Origin: Exilibacterium sp.
GTDB taxonomy: Bacteria > Pseudomonadota > Gammaproteobacteria > Pseudomonadales > Cellvibrionaceae
Assembly: GCA_028280195.1 (NCBI GenBank)
Contig: JANQMH010000099.1
Location: forward strand, 42,679-106,678
Reading direction: 5' to 3'
DNA: 64,000 nucleotides
A program made the position numbers and the translations under genes. Shown one piece after another: positions 43,376 through 59,180 of the stretch (position 1 is the first letter of the stretch; every line of letters starts with the position of its first letter). Under the pieces are notes generated by a model. The model did not search any database. It was given only the letters and a program-made list of their open reading frames with translations, and was not told the origin of the DNA.

Positions 43376-45223
43376 TCAAGCAGTGCCCGCGTGGTTTGTC
43401 TGGTAGGTTTTCGGCGTTACACCATAGTGGGCTTTAAAGCAGCTGCCGAAATAGGCTGGCGATGAAAAGCCGGTAATATAAGCCACTTCGGCGGCCGAGA
43501 TGCCTTCCTGTTTCAGCAGCTCTGCCGCCTTTTGCAGGCGAAAACTGCGGATATAGTCCGGTACACTCTGTCCGAACAGCGCCTTTATTTTTCGCCGCAG
43601 CTGACTTTCGCTAATCGCAAGCTCTTCACAGATGATCTTTGCACTCAGATTGGTTTCGCCATAACGAGCGGCTACCAGATCCTTGAGGCTGGCTATGAAC
43701 ACCTGATCTCTGTCATTGATTCTCAACGGGCATTTGCCGGCCTCATAACGGGTTTCCGCCGTGGCAGCGGCGCTCGCATCAGTAATGAACTCGCCGTTAT
43801 ACCTGGTAGAGCCAGGCCCCGAATATTCGCTCAAAAGTGTATCGATTTCCCGCTGCACGTAAAGTGGCGCAGTTGCGGCATCTGCTGCCGATGTCGAAGC
43901 GGTATTGTCGATATAGGGAAAGATAACAATGAAGCAGGGACCGACACCCGGATTGGTTTGCATATAGAACTGGCCGTTAAACCTCACTATCAGTTGCCTG
44001 GCCAGCGTCAAGCCGATTCCCATTGTCGTATACGAATCGCGCGAGGCATTTTTCAGCTGCAGGGCATGTTCAAAAAAATCGGTATGTTCACCTTCAACCA
44101 GCCCATGCCCCTGATCATTGATAGATACCACAACAGTATCGCCGGCTTTTGCCGAGCTTATGTCTATGCGACCTTGCCTGGGCGTATGCTTTATGATGGT
44201 GGATAACAGGCTGACAATGATTTTTTCCATGCCCTCGCGACTGCAGCAGATGATCAAACCAAACTCGATTTTCTCCGAAACCTGCAATTCCCGGGCGTCA
44301 AAGACAGGCTGCAGGCCCTCCACGATGCGCCTTAAGATCGGCGATATATCGACAGCATGATTGTGGTCGGCACTCAGCGCATTTTCATGGGCCAGATCAA
44401 TCAATTGATCGATGGCTTGCAGTAGATCTCTGGCATAGACCATGCCGGTCATTAGGGCGCTTCTGGACTCGGGCCGGCCACTGTCTGTCAAGCCCTCATT
44501 TATCGAGTTACTCACATGATTCAATGGGGTTCGAATTTCACGCACGATATCAATCAGCTGCTGGTCTTTTTGCAGCAGTTGGGCCTGGGCTTTTTGTTGT
44601 TTTATCAACGTATTTTGTGAGGACTGCCTGGCCGCTTCCCGGTATATCAATGAGCGCCGCTGCAAAGCCCTGGCGCGGATACCCAGTATCACCGTCAGAA
44701 AGAGCAGCAGCAGCGACAGGCAGATCAGGTAGGTGACAGATGATTGCCAATAGTGTAGCGACCCTGCCGGTGTCATTATCGCTTGCGTTGACAAGTAGCT
44801 ATCGCCGCCACCCCCCCTGCTCTGTTGTGATAACTGTTGTGATAACTGCCCGGATAACGCCGGGTTATCTCTATGAAGATTATTCAGCTGTCGCTCCGCC
44901 GATGCTTCGGCAGTGAGAAGTGGATACCCACGTGAATCGCTGTGACGCGAAACCTCAACCCTGTCTGCTGTATTCTCAGGCGCGCCGTAATAGCCCTGTC
45001 TGCCGCGTTGATAATCGTTCGACTGATAAGGGTTGGCTTTTGCCGCGATATCACGCCCTGCCGTTACAAAATAGCCTTTTTCAGTCGAGCCCCCAATATC
45101 CCCATGGTGATTATTACTACTGGCTGACGAAAAAACCGCCGCCGAAAGTATAGATAAATGCAGTAAAACTAAAGACCTTTTCCCAGCAGACTTTCTAAAA
45201 TGCCTGTAATAGCTGAACATCAT
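43376..45223 (-). CDS. Membrane regulator: degenerate histidine kinase fused to AraC DNA-binding domain
   Basis: The 615-residue protein starts with a signal-anchor (about 17-34), a periplasmic region of about 125 residues rich in Gln/Ser/Asn, and a second TM (163-182). A HisKA-like helix follows, reading DIVREIRTPLNHVSNS: position 228 is Arg where the phospho-accepting His should be. The HATPase-like part keeps G1 (NDQGHGL) and G2 (GIGLTLARQL), but the N box is degraded (SLLSTIIKHTP, Asn lost). The last 105 residues are a clear AraC HTH pair (SAKIICEELAISESQLRRKI, ISAAEVAYITGFSSPAYFGS). No receiver domain is present. Signal transfer must therefore be conformational. It likely controls the convergent exported-protein cluster. 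Confidence 0.85.
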   Translation of the reverse strand: MMFSYYRHFRKSAGKRSLVLLHLSILSAAVFSSASSNNHHGDIGGSTEKGYFVTAGRDIAAKANPYQSNDYQRGRQGYYGAPENTADRVEVSRHSDSRGYPLLTAEASAERQLNNLHRDNPALSGQLSQQLSQQSRGGGGDSYLSTQAIMTPAGSLHYWQSSVTYLICLSLLLLFLTVILGIRARALQRRSLIYREAARQSSQNTLIKQQKAQAQLLQKDQQLIDIVREIRTPLNHVSNSINEGLTDSGRPESRSALMTGMVYARDLLQAIDQLIDLAHENALSADHNHAVDISPILRRIVEGLQPVFDARELQVSEKIEFGLIICCSREGMEKIIVSLLSTIIKHTPRQGRIDISSAKAGDTVVVSINDQGHGLVEGEHTDFFEHALQLKNASRDSYTTMGIGLTLARQLIVRFNGQFYMQTNPGVGPCFIVIFPYIDNTASTSAADAATAPLYVQREIDTLLSEYSGPGSTRYNGEFITDASAAATAETRYEAGKCPLRINDRDQVFIASLKDLVAARYGETNLSAKIICEELAISESQLRRKIKALFGQSVPDYIRSFRLQKAAELLKQEGISAAEVAYITGFSSPAYFGSCFKAHYGVTPKTYQTNHAGTA

Positions 45224-45750
45224 TTAGCTTCCTAAAACATAATTTCCTCAGGCCTGATTACTACTGACGCTACCGTTAGTGGTTGTACTCAAACTATGCG
45301 ACTAATTCAACCCGGCTCGCGGTTCGCCCAACTGGCAAAAACACATCTGATCCAGTCAAAAACTTGTCCTCAATGGATGTAATGGCTATCGGCGGAAAAC
45401 CTTGTGGCACATAGAAATTCGTATGACTGTGCCGCTAAAAACATGGAAAATCGCAAACGCAGAGCGAACAACGAGGCGGGACTATCCTTTACATATATAC
45501 ACAGTATATCTTTACGGAAGGCCGCAATACGATGGGCGGATTTGCACCGCTCTGCCCCTGTAGTAGCAGATTGTAAGAGCAGGTCGTAGTGGCAGGTTGG
45601 CAAATATCGGCACGACGAAAAGGCGTTAGCTTCAATAGGGATTTTGCCGATAGCAGAGGGCCCAATGAAAAAGGCGCCAGTTTCCCTTGTGCTACCGCCG
45701 CGGCTTCGCTGATCGGCCCGGCCGGGCAGGCGACTGCGCCGATACCTTAC
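45224..45750. other. 527-base intergenic region upstream of the HK-AraC gene
   Basis: No gene is supported. Overlapping short frames at 45370-45603 lack ribosome-binding sites and family resemblance. The region should contain the promoter of the HK-AraC regulator. AGGAAG lies just before its ATGATG start. No terminator for the PP2C operon was recognised. Confidence 0.4.
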
Positions 45751-46509
45751 TCATGCCCCGACTGACACCACCACAGCAGAAACATTATCCTGTGCTTTGG
45801 GTTTTGCCTGCGCGATCAGCGAGACGGTAATCGTCACCGGCGCCGCGCCAGCCGACAGAGAGCGCTTGAGGGCGCGCGCACTGAGACTGTTTGACAGGCC
45901 GTCGCTACAGAATAGATAGACATCCCCGGCCGCCACCCGCTGTGTATTGAGGGCAAATTCAAAGTCTTCGCGACCGCCCAGCGCCCGCGTTACGACATGG
46001 CGCAGGGGGTGATTGCGCAGCGCTTTACTATCGAGCCCACCTCGCGCCAGCAACTCGGCCACGTATGTATGGTCCCGGGTCAGCAGCGCCAGCTGCTCTC
46101 CCCGCAAGCGATAACAGCGCGAGTCACCGGCGTGAATCACGCATATACGATCGCCCCAGACCAACCCGGCCACCAGGGTAGTACCCATTCTGGACAGCCG
46201 CGGCTGGCGTCGCTGCTCTTGTTTGATACGGCGGTGCACACCCCCGCCGACCTCGCGCAGCAGCGCCTGTATCTGCCGCGGCGACCAGCGCTCCACCGCT
46301 TTGCCCAGGCGCGCTTCAATACCCTTCCTGACGCCCCCGGCAAACAGCTCCACGCACAGGCTGCTGGCCACCTCACCGCCGCTGTAGCCGCCCATGCCAT
46401 CGGCTACCAGGGCCAGCGCCCAGTCGCCGCCGTCGATCCAGTCGACGGCATCCTCGTTGTGATCCCTGACAGCGCCGCGGTCAGTTGCACCGGCCAGTAG
46501 ATAGCGCAA
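45751..46509 (-). CDS. PP2C-type Ser/Thr protein phosphatase
   Basis: The 252-residue cytoplasmic protein has all PP2C metal-binding motifs: DRGAVRDHNEDAV, LVADGMGGYSGGEVAS, CVIHAGDSRCYRL, LTRDHTYV and FCSDGLSN. It should dephosphorylate pSer/pThr proteins. The start is TTG at 46509, identified by an excellent AAGGAGGAGG ribosome-binding site just upstream. It is the third gene of the mpl-ubiX operon, but 12 kb away stands the only Ser/Thr kinase of the window, its likely antagonist. Confidence 0.92.
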   Translation of the reverse strand: MRYLLAGATDRGAVRDHNEDAVDWIDGGDWALALVADGMGGYSGGEVASSLCVELFAGGVRKGIEARLGKAVERWSPRQIQALLREVGGGVHRRIKQEQRRQPRLSRMGTTLVAGLVWGDRICVIHAGDSRCYRLRGEQLALLTRDHTYVAELLARGGLDSKALRNHPLRHVVTRALGGREDFEFALNTQRVAAGDVYLFCSDGLSNSLSARALKRSLSAGAAPVTITVSLIAQAKPKAQDNVSAVVVSVGA

Positions 46510-46521
46510 CGGCCTCCTCCT

Positions 46522-47142
46522 TCAGTTATCGCCCTCGCCCCAGCGCGGCAACAGCGACTGCGGCAGGCGCAGCTGATCAAGTAAACGGGCAACCACAAAA
46601 TCGATCAGATCGGCGATGGAGTTGGGCCGATTGTAGAAGCCCGGGCTGGCTGGCAGCACCACTGCTCCCAACCGTGTCAGCTTCAGCATATTTTCCAGAT
46701 GCACTGCAGAGTAGGGTGTCTCGCGCGGCACCACGATCAACTGGCGGCGTTCTTTCAGGGCCACATCGGCGGCGCGCTCGATCAGGTTGTTGCTGGCCCC
46801 GGCGGCTATCGCCGACAGCGTGCCGCCACTGGCCGGGCAGATCACCATTGACGCAGGTGAGCTGGAACCCGAGGCGACCGGGGAAAACCAGTCGTCGCGG
46901 CCGAACAGCAGCAGCTGCCCGGGCCCGGCCCCGCAGCGCTCACCGAGATAGTCGCGCTGCTGTTCCAGCCCCTGCGGCAGAGACAGCTCGGTCTCGGTAT
47001 CGATCACCACCTCGGCGGCGCGGGACAGCAGCAGATAAACCCGGCAATTGGCGGCCAGCAGCGCCTGCAGCAGGCGCAGGCCGTATTGCGCCCCCGAGGC
47101 GCCGCTCATCGCCAGCGTTATGGTGCGCTCAAAATCCGCCAT
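46522..47142 (-). CDS. ubiX: Flavin prenyltransferase UbiX
   Basis: The 206-residue enzyme makes prenylated FMN, the cofactor of UbiD decarboxylases in ubiquinone synthesis. Signature segments are [39 protein letters not shown] and [20 protein letters not shown]. The ATG shares bases with the mpl stop (TGATG), so translation is coupled. No ubiD is in the window. Confidence 0.95.
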   Translation of the reverse strand: MADFERTITLAMSGASGAQYGLRLLQALLAANCRVYLLLSRAAEVVIDTETELSLPQGLEQQRDYLGERCGAGPGQLLLFGRDDWFSPVASGSSSPASMVICPASGGTLSAIAAGASNNLIERAADVALKERRQLIVVPRETPYSAVHLENMLKLTRLGAVVLPASPGFYNRPNSIADLIDFVVARLLDQLRLPQSLLPRWGEGDN

Positions 47143-48542
47143 CAGACCTCACCCCGTTTTAACGATTGTCCACTTTGCTTCGACAGCTGCTGCAGCAAAA
47201 GCTGGTGCACACCGCCGAAACCGCCATTGCTCATAACCACGATATGGGTGCCCGGACCGCTCAGCGATACCGCATCGGCCACCAGCGACGCCAGGTCGCT
47301 GGCCAGTTTGGCCGGCACCGGGCTGTGATTGACCACCTCGTCCATACCCCAGTCCAGCTGCGGCGGCTGGTACCAGAGGACATCATCGGCATCGATACAG
47401 GCCTGCCCGAGCTGCCGCTTGTACACCCCCATGCGCATGGTATTGGAGCGCGGCTCTATCAGCGCGATAATCCGCTCGCCGCCGACTTTGGCGCGCAGTC
47501 CGGCCAGGGTGGTTTTAATGGCAGTGGGGTGGTGGGCAAAATCGTCGTAAACGCAAACGCCCCCCACCACGCCAAGGCATTCCATACGGCGCTTGACGCC
47601 GGCAAAACGGCACAGGGCCTGCGCGGCAATATCCGGCGCCACCCCCACATGCCGGGCCGCCGCTACCGCCGCCAGTCCGTTCATCACGCTGTGATTACCG
47701 GTCTGCGTCCACTCCACACGCCCCACCTCGCGCCCCTCGAGCCAAATGCTAAAGCGGCTGCCGTCGGCGCACTCGGTCGCGGCGCACCATTGCGCCGCCT
47801 CCGGCGCCGATGTCAATGCCAGTTGCTGGCGCGGCGTCCAGCAACCCTGCTCGAAGACCTGCTCGATGGCGGCATCGGCCAGCGGCGACAGAATCAGCCC
47901 GTTGCCGGGCACCGTGCGCACCAGGTGGTGAAACTGGCGTTGAATCGCCGCCAGATCGGCAAAAATATCGGCGTGGTCGAATTCGAGATTGTTGACCACC
48001 AGGGTGCGGGGGGCGTAGTGAACGAATTTGGAGCGCTTGTCAAAGAAGGCGCTGTCGTACTCATCCGCTTCGACCACGAAAAACGACGACTCCCCCAGCC
48101 GCGCCGAGCGGGAAAAGTTGCCGGGTACGCCGCCGATCAGGTAACCGGGCTGCATACCCGCATACTCGAGAATCCAGGCCAGCATACTGCTGGTAGTGGT
48201 CTTACCGTGGGTGCCGGCCACCGCCAGCACCCAGCGGCCGCGCAGCACATGGTCACGCAGCCACTGCGGCCCTGAGGTATAGGGGATATCGCTGTCCAGC
48301 AGATATTCCACCGCCGGATTGCCGCGACTGAGCACATTGCCCACCACCACCAGGTCGGGAGCGGGCTGCAACTGCTGCGGGTCGTAGCCCTCGGTCAGCT
48401 CGATGCCCGCCGCCTGCAGCTGCGTGCTCATCGGCGGGTAGACATTGGCATCGGCACCGGTAACCCGGTGCCCCTGGGCCTGGGCCAGTTGCGCCAGGCT
48501 GCCCATGAAGGTGCCGCAAATTCCGAGGATGTGGATATGCAT
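47142..48542 (-). CDS. mpl: UDP-N-acetylmuramate:L-alanyl-gamma-D-glutamyl-meso-diaminopimelate ligase
   Basis: The 466-residue Mur-ligase family enzyme reattaches recycled murein tripeptide to UDP-MurNAc. The N-terminal nucleotide fold starts [20 protein letters not shown] (Mpl-specific), the ATP loop is [15 protein letters not shown], followed by [10 protein letters not shown] and [10 protein letters not shown]. It belongs to cell-wall recycling, consistent with the murein genes elsewhere in the window. It is divergent from the phosphofructokinase gene. Confidence 0.96.
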   Translation of the reverse strand: MHIHILGICGTFMGSLAQLAQAQGHRVTGADANVYPPMSTQLQAAGIELTEGYDPQQLQPAPDLVVVGNVLSRGNPAVEYLLDSDIPYTSGPQWLRDHVLRGRWVLAVAGTHGKTTTSSMLAWILEYAGMQPGYLIGGVPGNFSRSARLGESSFFVVEADEYDSAFFDKRSKFVHYAPRTLVVNNLEFDHADIFADLAAIQRQFHHLVRTVPGNGLILSPLADAAIEQVFEQGCWTPRQQLALTSAPEAAQWCAATECADGSRFSIWLEGREVGRVEWTQTGNHSVMNGLAAVAAARHVGVAPDIAAQALCRFAGVKRRMECLGVVGGVCVYDDFAHHPTAIKTTLAGLRAKVGGERIIALIEPRSNTMRMGVYKRQLGQACIDADDVLWYQPPQLDWGMDEVVNHSPVPAKLASDLASLVADAVSLSGPGTHIVVMSNGGFGGVHQLLLQQLSKQSGQSLKRGEV

Positions 48543-48766
48543 TAAAATGACTCGCAGTTAGGCTCGGACGATCGGGGCAGCTTAACACGGCTTTTGCTCA
48601 GTCGAAAATTTGGCGGGGAAGCGGTGGTAGTCATTAATGGTGCACAATGCATTTTCCCCGCCTTTCCAGTATCATTCGCGCCGGCGGGCCGGCAAATGCC
48701 GGACAGGCACAGCCGCTTAAACTTCCGATACTCTACTCACCGCACAGGGACAATCAGGGGCCTCCT

Positions 48767-50029
48767 ATGGCTAAGAAGAATGCCTTTTACGCACAGTCCG
48801 GCGGCGTTACCGCCGTTATCAATGCCAGCGCCTGCGGCGTTATCGAGACCGCGCGCCAGCACAAAGCGCAAATCGGCAGGCTCTACGCCGGCAACAACGG
48901 CATTATCGGCGCGCTGCGCGAAGAGCTGATCGACACCGCCAAGGAGTCGGCCAAGGCCATAGCCGGCCTGCGCCAGACACCCTCGGGCGCGTTCGGTTCC
49001 TGCCGCTACAAACTCAAAAGTCTGGAGCACAACCGCGCCGAATACGAGCGTCTGATCGAAGTCTTCAAGGCCCACAATATCGGCTACTTTTTTTACAACG
49101 GTGGCGGCGACTCGGCTGACACCTGCCTGAAAGTCTCGCAATTGTCGGAAACACTCGGCTACCCGATCCAGGCCATCCACGTCCCCAAAACCATCGACAA
49201 CGATTTACCCCTGACCGACAACTGTCCCGGTTTCGGCTCGGTGGCCAAGTATGTGGCAGTCTCGATCAAAGAGGCGAGCCTGGATGTCGCCTCCATGTGC
49301 GACACCTCCACCAAGGTGTTCATCATGGAAGTCATGGGCCGCCACGCCGGCTGGATTGCCGCTGCCGGCGGACTGGCGGCGGACAGTGAGGGCGACGGAC
49401 CGCATATCATCCTGTTTCCGGAAATTGCCTTTGAGCGGGAAAAATTTCTCAAACGCGTGCAGCGCTGTGTGAAAAAGTACGGCTACTGCGCCGTAGTCGC
49501 CTCCGAGGGCACCCAGTACAAGGATGGCACCTTTCTGGCAGAAGCCGGGTCCCGGGACGCTTTCGGTCACGCCCAGCTCGGCGGCGTCGCCCCCACCCTG
49601 GCCGCCATGGTCAAAGAGGCGCTGGGTTACAAATATCACTGGGCAGTGGCCGACTATCTGCAGCGGGCGGCGCGCCATATTGCCTCCGCAACCGACGTGC
49701 AGCAGGCCTACGCCGTCGGCAAAGCCGCGGTGGAATTTGCCGTGGCCGGTAAAAATGCCGTTATGCCGGCCATCGTCAGAGGCAAAGGCAAGCGCTATAG
49801 CTGGCGTATCGAGGAGGCACCACTGGCCGGAGTCGCCAATGTAGAGCGCAAGATGCCGCGCAACTATATCAGCGCCGACGGTTTCCATATCTCCGACAAA
49901 GGCCGCCAGTACCTGCAACCGTTAATCCAGGGCGAGGATTACCCCAGCTATAAAAACGGGCTGCCGGTTTACACCCGGCTGAAAAAAGTACTGGTGCAGA
50001 AAAAACTGAAAAAAGCATTTAAGGTATAA
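48767..50029 (+). CDS. pfp: Pyrophosphate-dependent 6-phosphofructokinase
   Basis: The 420-residue enzyme has the PFK fold: YAQSGGVTAVINASACGV, FYNGGGDSADTC and VPKTIDNDLPLTD. The Lys in PKTIDND (instead of PGTIDND) is the accepted marker for PPi rather than ATP as phosphate donor. It reversibly interconverts fructose-6-phosphate and fructose-1,6-bisphosphate using PPi. The ATG at 48767 matches family starts; an upstream frame from 48647 is not conserved in type. Together with the two pyrophosphatases downstream it points to PPi-based energetics. Confidence 0.92.
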   Translation: MAKKNAFYAQSGGVTAVINASACGVIETARQHKAQIGRLYAGNNGIIGALREELIDTAKESAKAIAGLRQTPSGAFGSCRYKLKSLEHNRAEYERLIEVFKAHNIGYFFYNGGGDSADTCLKVSQLSETLGYPIQAIHVPKTIDNDLPLTDNCPGFGSVAKYVAVSIKEASLDVASMCDTSTKVFIMEVMGRHAGWIAAAGGLAADSEGDGPHIILFPEIAFEREKFLKRVQRCVKKYGYCAVVASEGTQYKDGTFLAEAGSRDAFGHAQLGGVAPTLAAMVKEALGYKYHWAVADYLQRAARHIASATDVQQAYAVGKAAVEFAVAGKNAVMPAIVRGKGKRYSWRIEEAPLAGVANVERKMPRNYISADGFHISDKGRQYLQPLIQGEDYPSYKNGLPVYTRLKKVLVQKKLKKAFKV

Positions 50030-50042
50030 CGGGCGAAACCCC

Positions 50043-50666
50043 CTACTTGCGGTCTTCGCCCCACAATTCCGCCAGCCGCTTGTCCCTGCCGCAGCGGGCG
50101 CGATAGTAACGGTAGCGCAGGGGGTTTTTCCGATAGAAATCCTGATGGTATTGTTCGGCCGTGTAAAAGTTACCGGCGGCACTGACCTCGGTCACCAGCT
50201 GCTGCCGGAAGCGACCCGAGGCGGCCAGTGAATCCTTGCTCTTTTGCGCGGCCAGGCGCTGTGATTCATTCAGGTAGAAAATACCGGAACGATACTGACT
50301 GCCTTTATCACAGAACTGCCCGCGGGCGTCGAGCGGATCAATATTGCGCCAGAATACCTGCAGCAACTGCTCATAAGTCACCTGCCGCGGATCGTACTCC
50401 ACCCGCACCGCCTCGGCATGGCCGGTGCGGCCGCCGGTAACCTGCCGGTAAGTCGGGTTGGCGACGTGGCCACCGATATATCCCGATACGGTGCTGACGA
50501 CACCTTCCAGCTTGTCGAAGGGCGCCTCCATACACCAGAAACAGCCACCGGCAAAAATTGCCTGCCGGGTTTCCGCAACAGACAGCGGCGCAACAGACAG
50601 CAGCGATACCAGCAGCAACAGCCGGCGTACGGCGGCCGGGGGAAAACTGTATTGCGGAGGTTTCAT
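50043..50666 (-). CDS. msrA: Peptide-methionine (S)-S-oxide reductase, exported
   Basis: The 207-residue enzyme repairs methionine-S-sulfoxide. The active site is AIFAGGCFWCMEAPFDKLEG, followed by GYIGGHVANPTYRQVTGGRT and the FWRNIDPLDARGQFCDKGSQ block. An N-terminal signal peptide (RRLLLLVSLLSVAPLSVAE) directs it to the periplasm, whereas E. coli MsrA is cytosolic. The reducing partner is unknown. It is convergent with pfp and divergent from the large sensor kinase. Confidence 0.93.
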   Translation of the reverse strand: MKPPQYSFPPAAVRRLLLLVSLLSVAPLSVAETRQAIFAGGCFWCMEAPFDKLEGVVSTVSGYIGGHVANPTYRQVTGGRTGHAEAVRVEYDPRQVTYEQLLQVFWRNIDPLDARGQFCDKGSQYRSGIFYLNESQRLAAQKSKDSLAASGRFRQQLVTEVSAAGNFYTAEQYHQDFYRKNPLRYRYYRARCGRDKRLAELWGEDRK

Positions 50667-50718
50667 ATCGACTTTCCAAAAAACTGGCGCCCGCGAGCAC
50701 AACTGTATTGACATTATG

Positions 50719-50732
50719 ACTGCTCGAGCAGT
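50719..50732. promoter_or_regulatory. 14-bp perfect palindrome between msrA and the hybrid kinase
   Basis: ACTGCTCGAGCAGT is a perfect palindrome in the divergent regulatory region, preceded by a TTGACA-like hexamer at 50708-50713. It could be an operator, but no binding protein is known. Confidence 0.35.
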
Positions 50733-50817
50733 TTGAGGTTCAATACGACCAAGGTTTACTGGTTTCGGCGACGATGTCGGACTAAGATTAGCCTTGGCCC
50801 CAGATCTGCCGCAGAAT

Positions 50818-50852
50818 TCAACAGGAAGTTCAATAAGAAGTTCAACAAGATA
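50818..50852. repeat. 12-nt tandem repeat upstream of the hybrid kinase
   Basis: Two to three copies of AAGTTCAAYAAG-like sequence lie 17-50 bases before the kinase start codon, in its leader. Confidence 0.55.
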
Positions 50853-50868
50853 AGCTGTCAAGCTTTTT

Positions 50869-55280
<4,412 letters not shown>

Positions 55281-55284
<4 letters not shown>

Positions 55285-56750
55285 CTGGTCTGTGAAACTG
55301 CGCCGGGCTGCAGCTCATCGGCGCGCGGCAGCTTGATATTGGCAATGCCGTAGACAATCGCTATCAGCGGACAGACAAAGTTAAACACCGCATAAGGCGC
55401 ATAGTGCCAGGTCGCTATGCCGAGGGTTGCCGCCATAAACGCGCCGCAGGTATTCCACGGAATCAATACCGAGGTCAGGGTGCCGGAGTCCTCCAGGGTG
55501 CGCGACAGATTGATCTTGTGCAGTCCCTGCTCGGCAAATTTTTCCCGCAGCATTCTGCCCGGCAGGATAATCGCCATATACTGATCGCCGGCCATCGCAT
55601 TCATACCAAAACAAATGGCCACCGTGGTCGCTACCAGGGAAGCGACACTGCGCACTCCCGCCAGCGTGGCGGCGACAATTTTCCGCAGACTGCCGGTTTT
55701 TTCCATCACCCCGCCAAAAGCCATGGCGCTGATAATCAGCCAGACGGTATTGAGCATACTGCTCATGCCGCCCTTGGAGAGCAGCTCATTGACCACGGCA
55801 TTATCGGTGCTGGCCTTGTAGCCGTCGAACAAACTGTACCATACGCCTTTAAGCACCTGCAGCGAGTAGAGCATATCACCGCTGTCGGCCAGGGCGGCCA
55901 CTGCCGGTCGCTGAAACAGCGCGGCGCAGGCACAGCCGGCCAGCGAACCCAGAATCAAGGCCGGAAACGCGGGCATGCGCAGATAGGCCAGCGTCAGCAG
56001 CAGTACCAGCGGCACCAGCAGATACCAGCCAATGGTAAACTGCTGGCGCAAGGCGGCCAGTATCTGTTCCACTTCCGTGCCGGAACTGCCGCCCTCGACG
56101 CCCGCCCCCAGCACCGCAAACACCGCCAGTGCAATGAGGATGCTGGGTACCGTCGTCCACAGCATATGGCGAATGTGCTGGAACAGTTCGTTGCCGGTAA
56201 CAGCGGCGGCCAGGTTGGTGGTATCAGACAGTGGCGACAGCTTATCGCCGAAATAGGCGCCGGAAATAATCGCCCCGGCGGTGGCCAGCGGCGATACGCC
56301 GAGGCCGCCGGCGATGCCCATCAAGCCGATACCGAGTGTGCCCGCCACCGTCCAGGAGCTGCCGATACTGATGCCCACCAGGGCACAGATAAAACACGAA
56401 GCGACATAGAACCATGCCGGCGAAAACAACTGCAGGCCGTAGTAAATCATGGTCGGCACCACACCACCTGCAATCCAGCTGCCGATCAGGGTACCGACCG
56501 TAAGCAGAATCAGAATGGCATTGAACGCCAGGCCGATGCCCTTGACCATGCCGTCCTGCATCGATTCCCAACTGGCACCGTTTTTCATGCCGATAGCGGC
56601 GGCGAGACAGGCGCACAGTAACAGCGCAATCTGATTGGCGCCGTAGGAGGAATCAGCGCCGTAGAGCTTTACCGACAGTGCCAGCAGCAAAACCAGCGTG
56701 ATCAGGGGAATCAGTGCATCGCGTAAACCGGGTTCTGTCTCGGACTGCAT
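55281..56750 (-). CDS. nhaC: Na+/H+ antiporter, NhaC family
   Basis: The 489-residue inner-membrane protein has about 12 hydrophobic segments. NhaC-type blocks are [40 protein letters not shown] and [12 protein letters not shown]. NhaC antiporters expel Na+ in exchange for H+; some relatives exchange malate and lactate instead, so the substrate is not certain. It is downstream of hppA on the same strand, separated by a strong hairpin, and may share a role in ion homeostasis with it. Confidence 0.9.
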
Positions 56751-56779
56751 ACCTGCCCTTAAGCGAATAACGAATAGAA

Positions 56780-56802
56780 GGAACCGGGGCGCGCCCGGTT
56801 CC
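56780..56802 (-). terminator. Hairpin terminator downstream of hppA
   Basis: GGAACCGGG-GCGCG-CCCGGTTCC forms a perfect 9-bp GC-rich stem between hppA and nhaC. Read on the minus strand it is followed by TTCTATTCG, a weak T-rich tail. It probably ends most hppA transcripts. Confidence 0.65.
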
Positions 56803-56840
56803 GGTGTTATTATTGCGCCAGCCTGTCGTGCCCGCTGCGG

Positions 56841-58862
<2,022 letters not shown>

Positions 58863-59180
58863 GATTAACCCCCAAAGTTATTAGAAGTAGTGCCGGAGGG
58901 CTACTGCAAAGCCTCGAACCCGAATTCTCTCACTTGCGTAAAAACACCCGGGGTCAGGCCTGTCCTCTCAATATCTCTCAATATTGCCGAATATCGCTCG
59001 GCCACGGTCCCGATTCTATGCCCATCTTGCAAGGCCCGTAAACCCCGGCGGTGCCGCGGTACCTATATATGGCAGGCGTTGCCATGTCCCTGCCGCGTCA
59101 TTAGACCATCGGCGAATTGAGTCTCAGAGTGCTTATGTTAGAATCGCGCCTCGTTTTCGTTATCCGCCCAAGTGAGAGCC
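58863..59180. other. Shared divergent regulatory region of hppA and ppa
   Basis: This 318-base gap must hold promoters for both pyrophosphatase genes. A short CTCTCAATAT duplication lies near 58964-58983. No riboswitch, gene or clear operator is recognised. Divergent placement of the two PPi-hydrolysing enzymes suggests joint or opposite control. Confidence 0.45.

Noticed and set aside
31527..46509. Type VI secretion locus suggested by kinase, FHA and PP2C
   Set aside because: None of the sheath, tube, baseplate or membrane-complex genes (TssB/C, Hcp, VgrG, TssJLM, ClpV) is present, so only the regulatory parts are similar.
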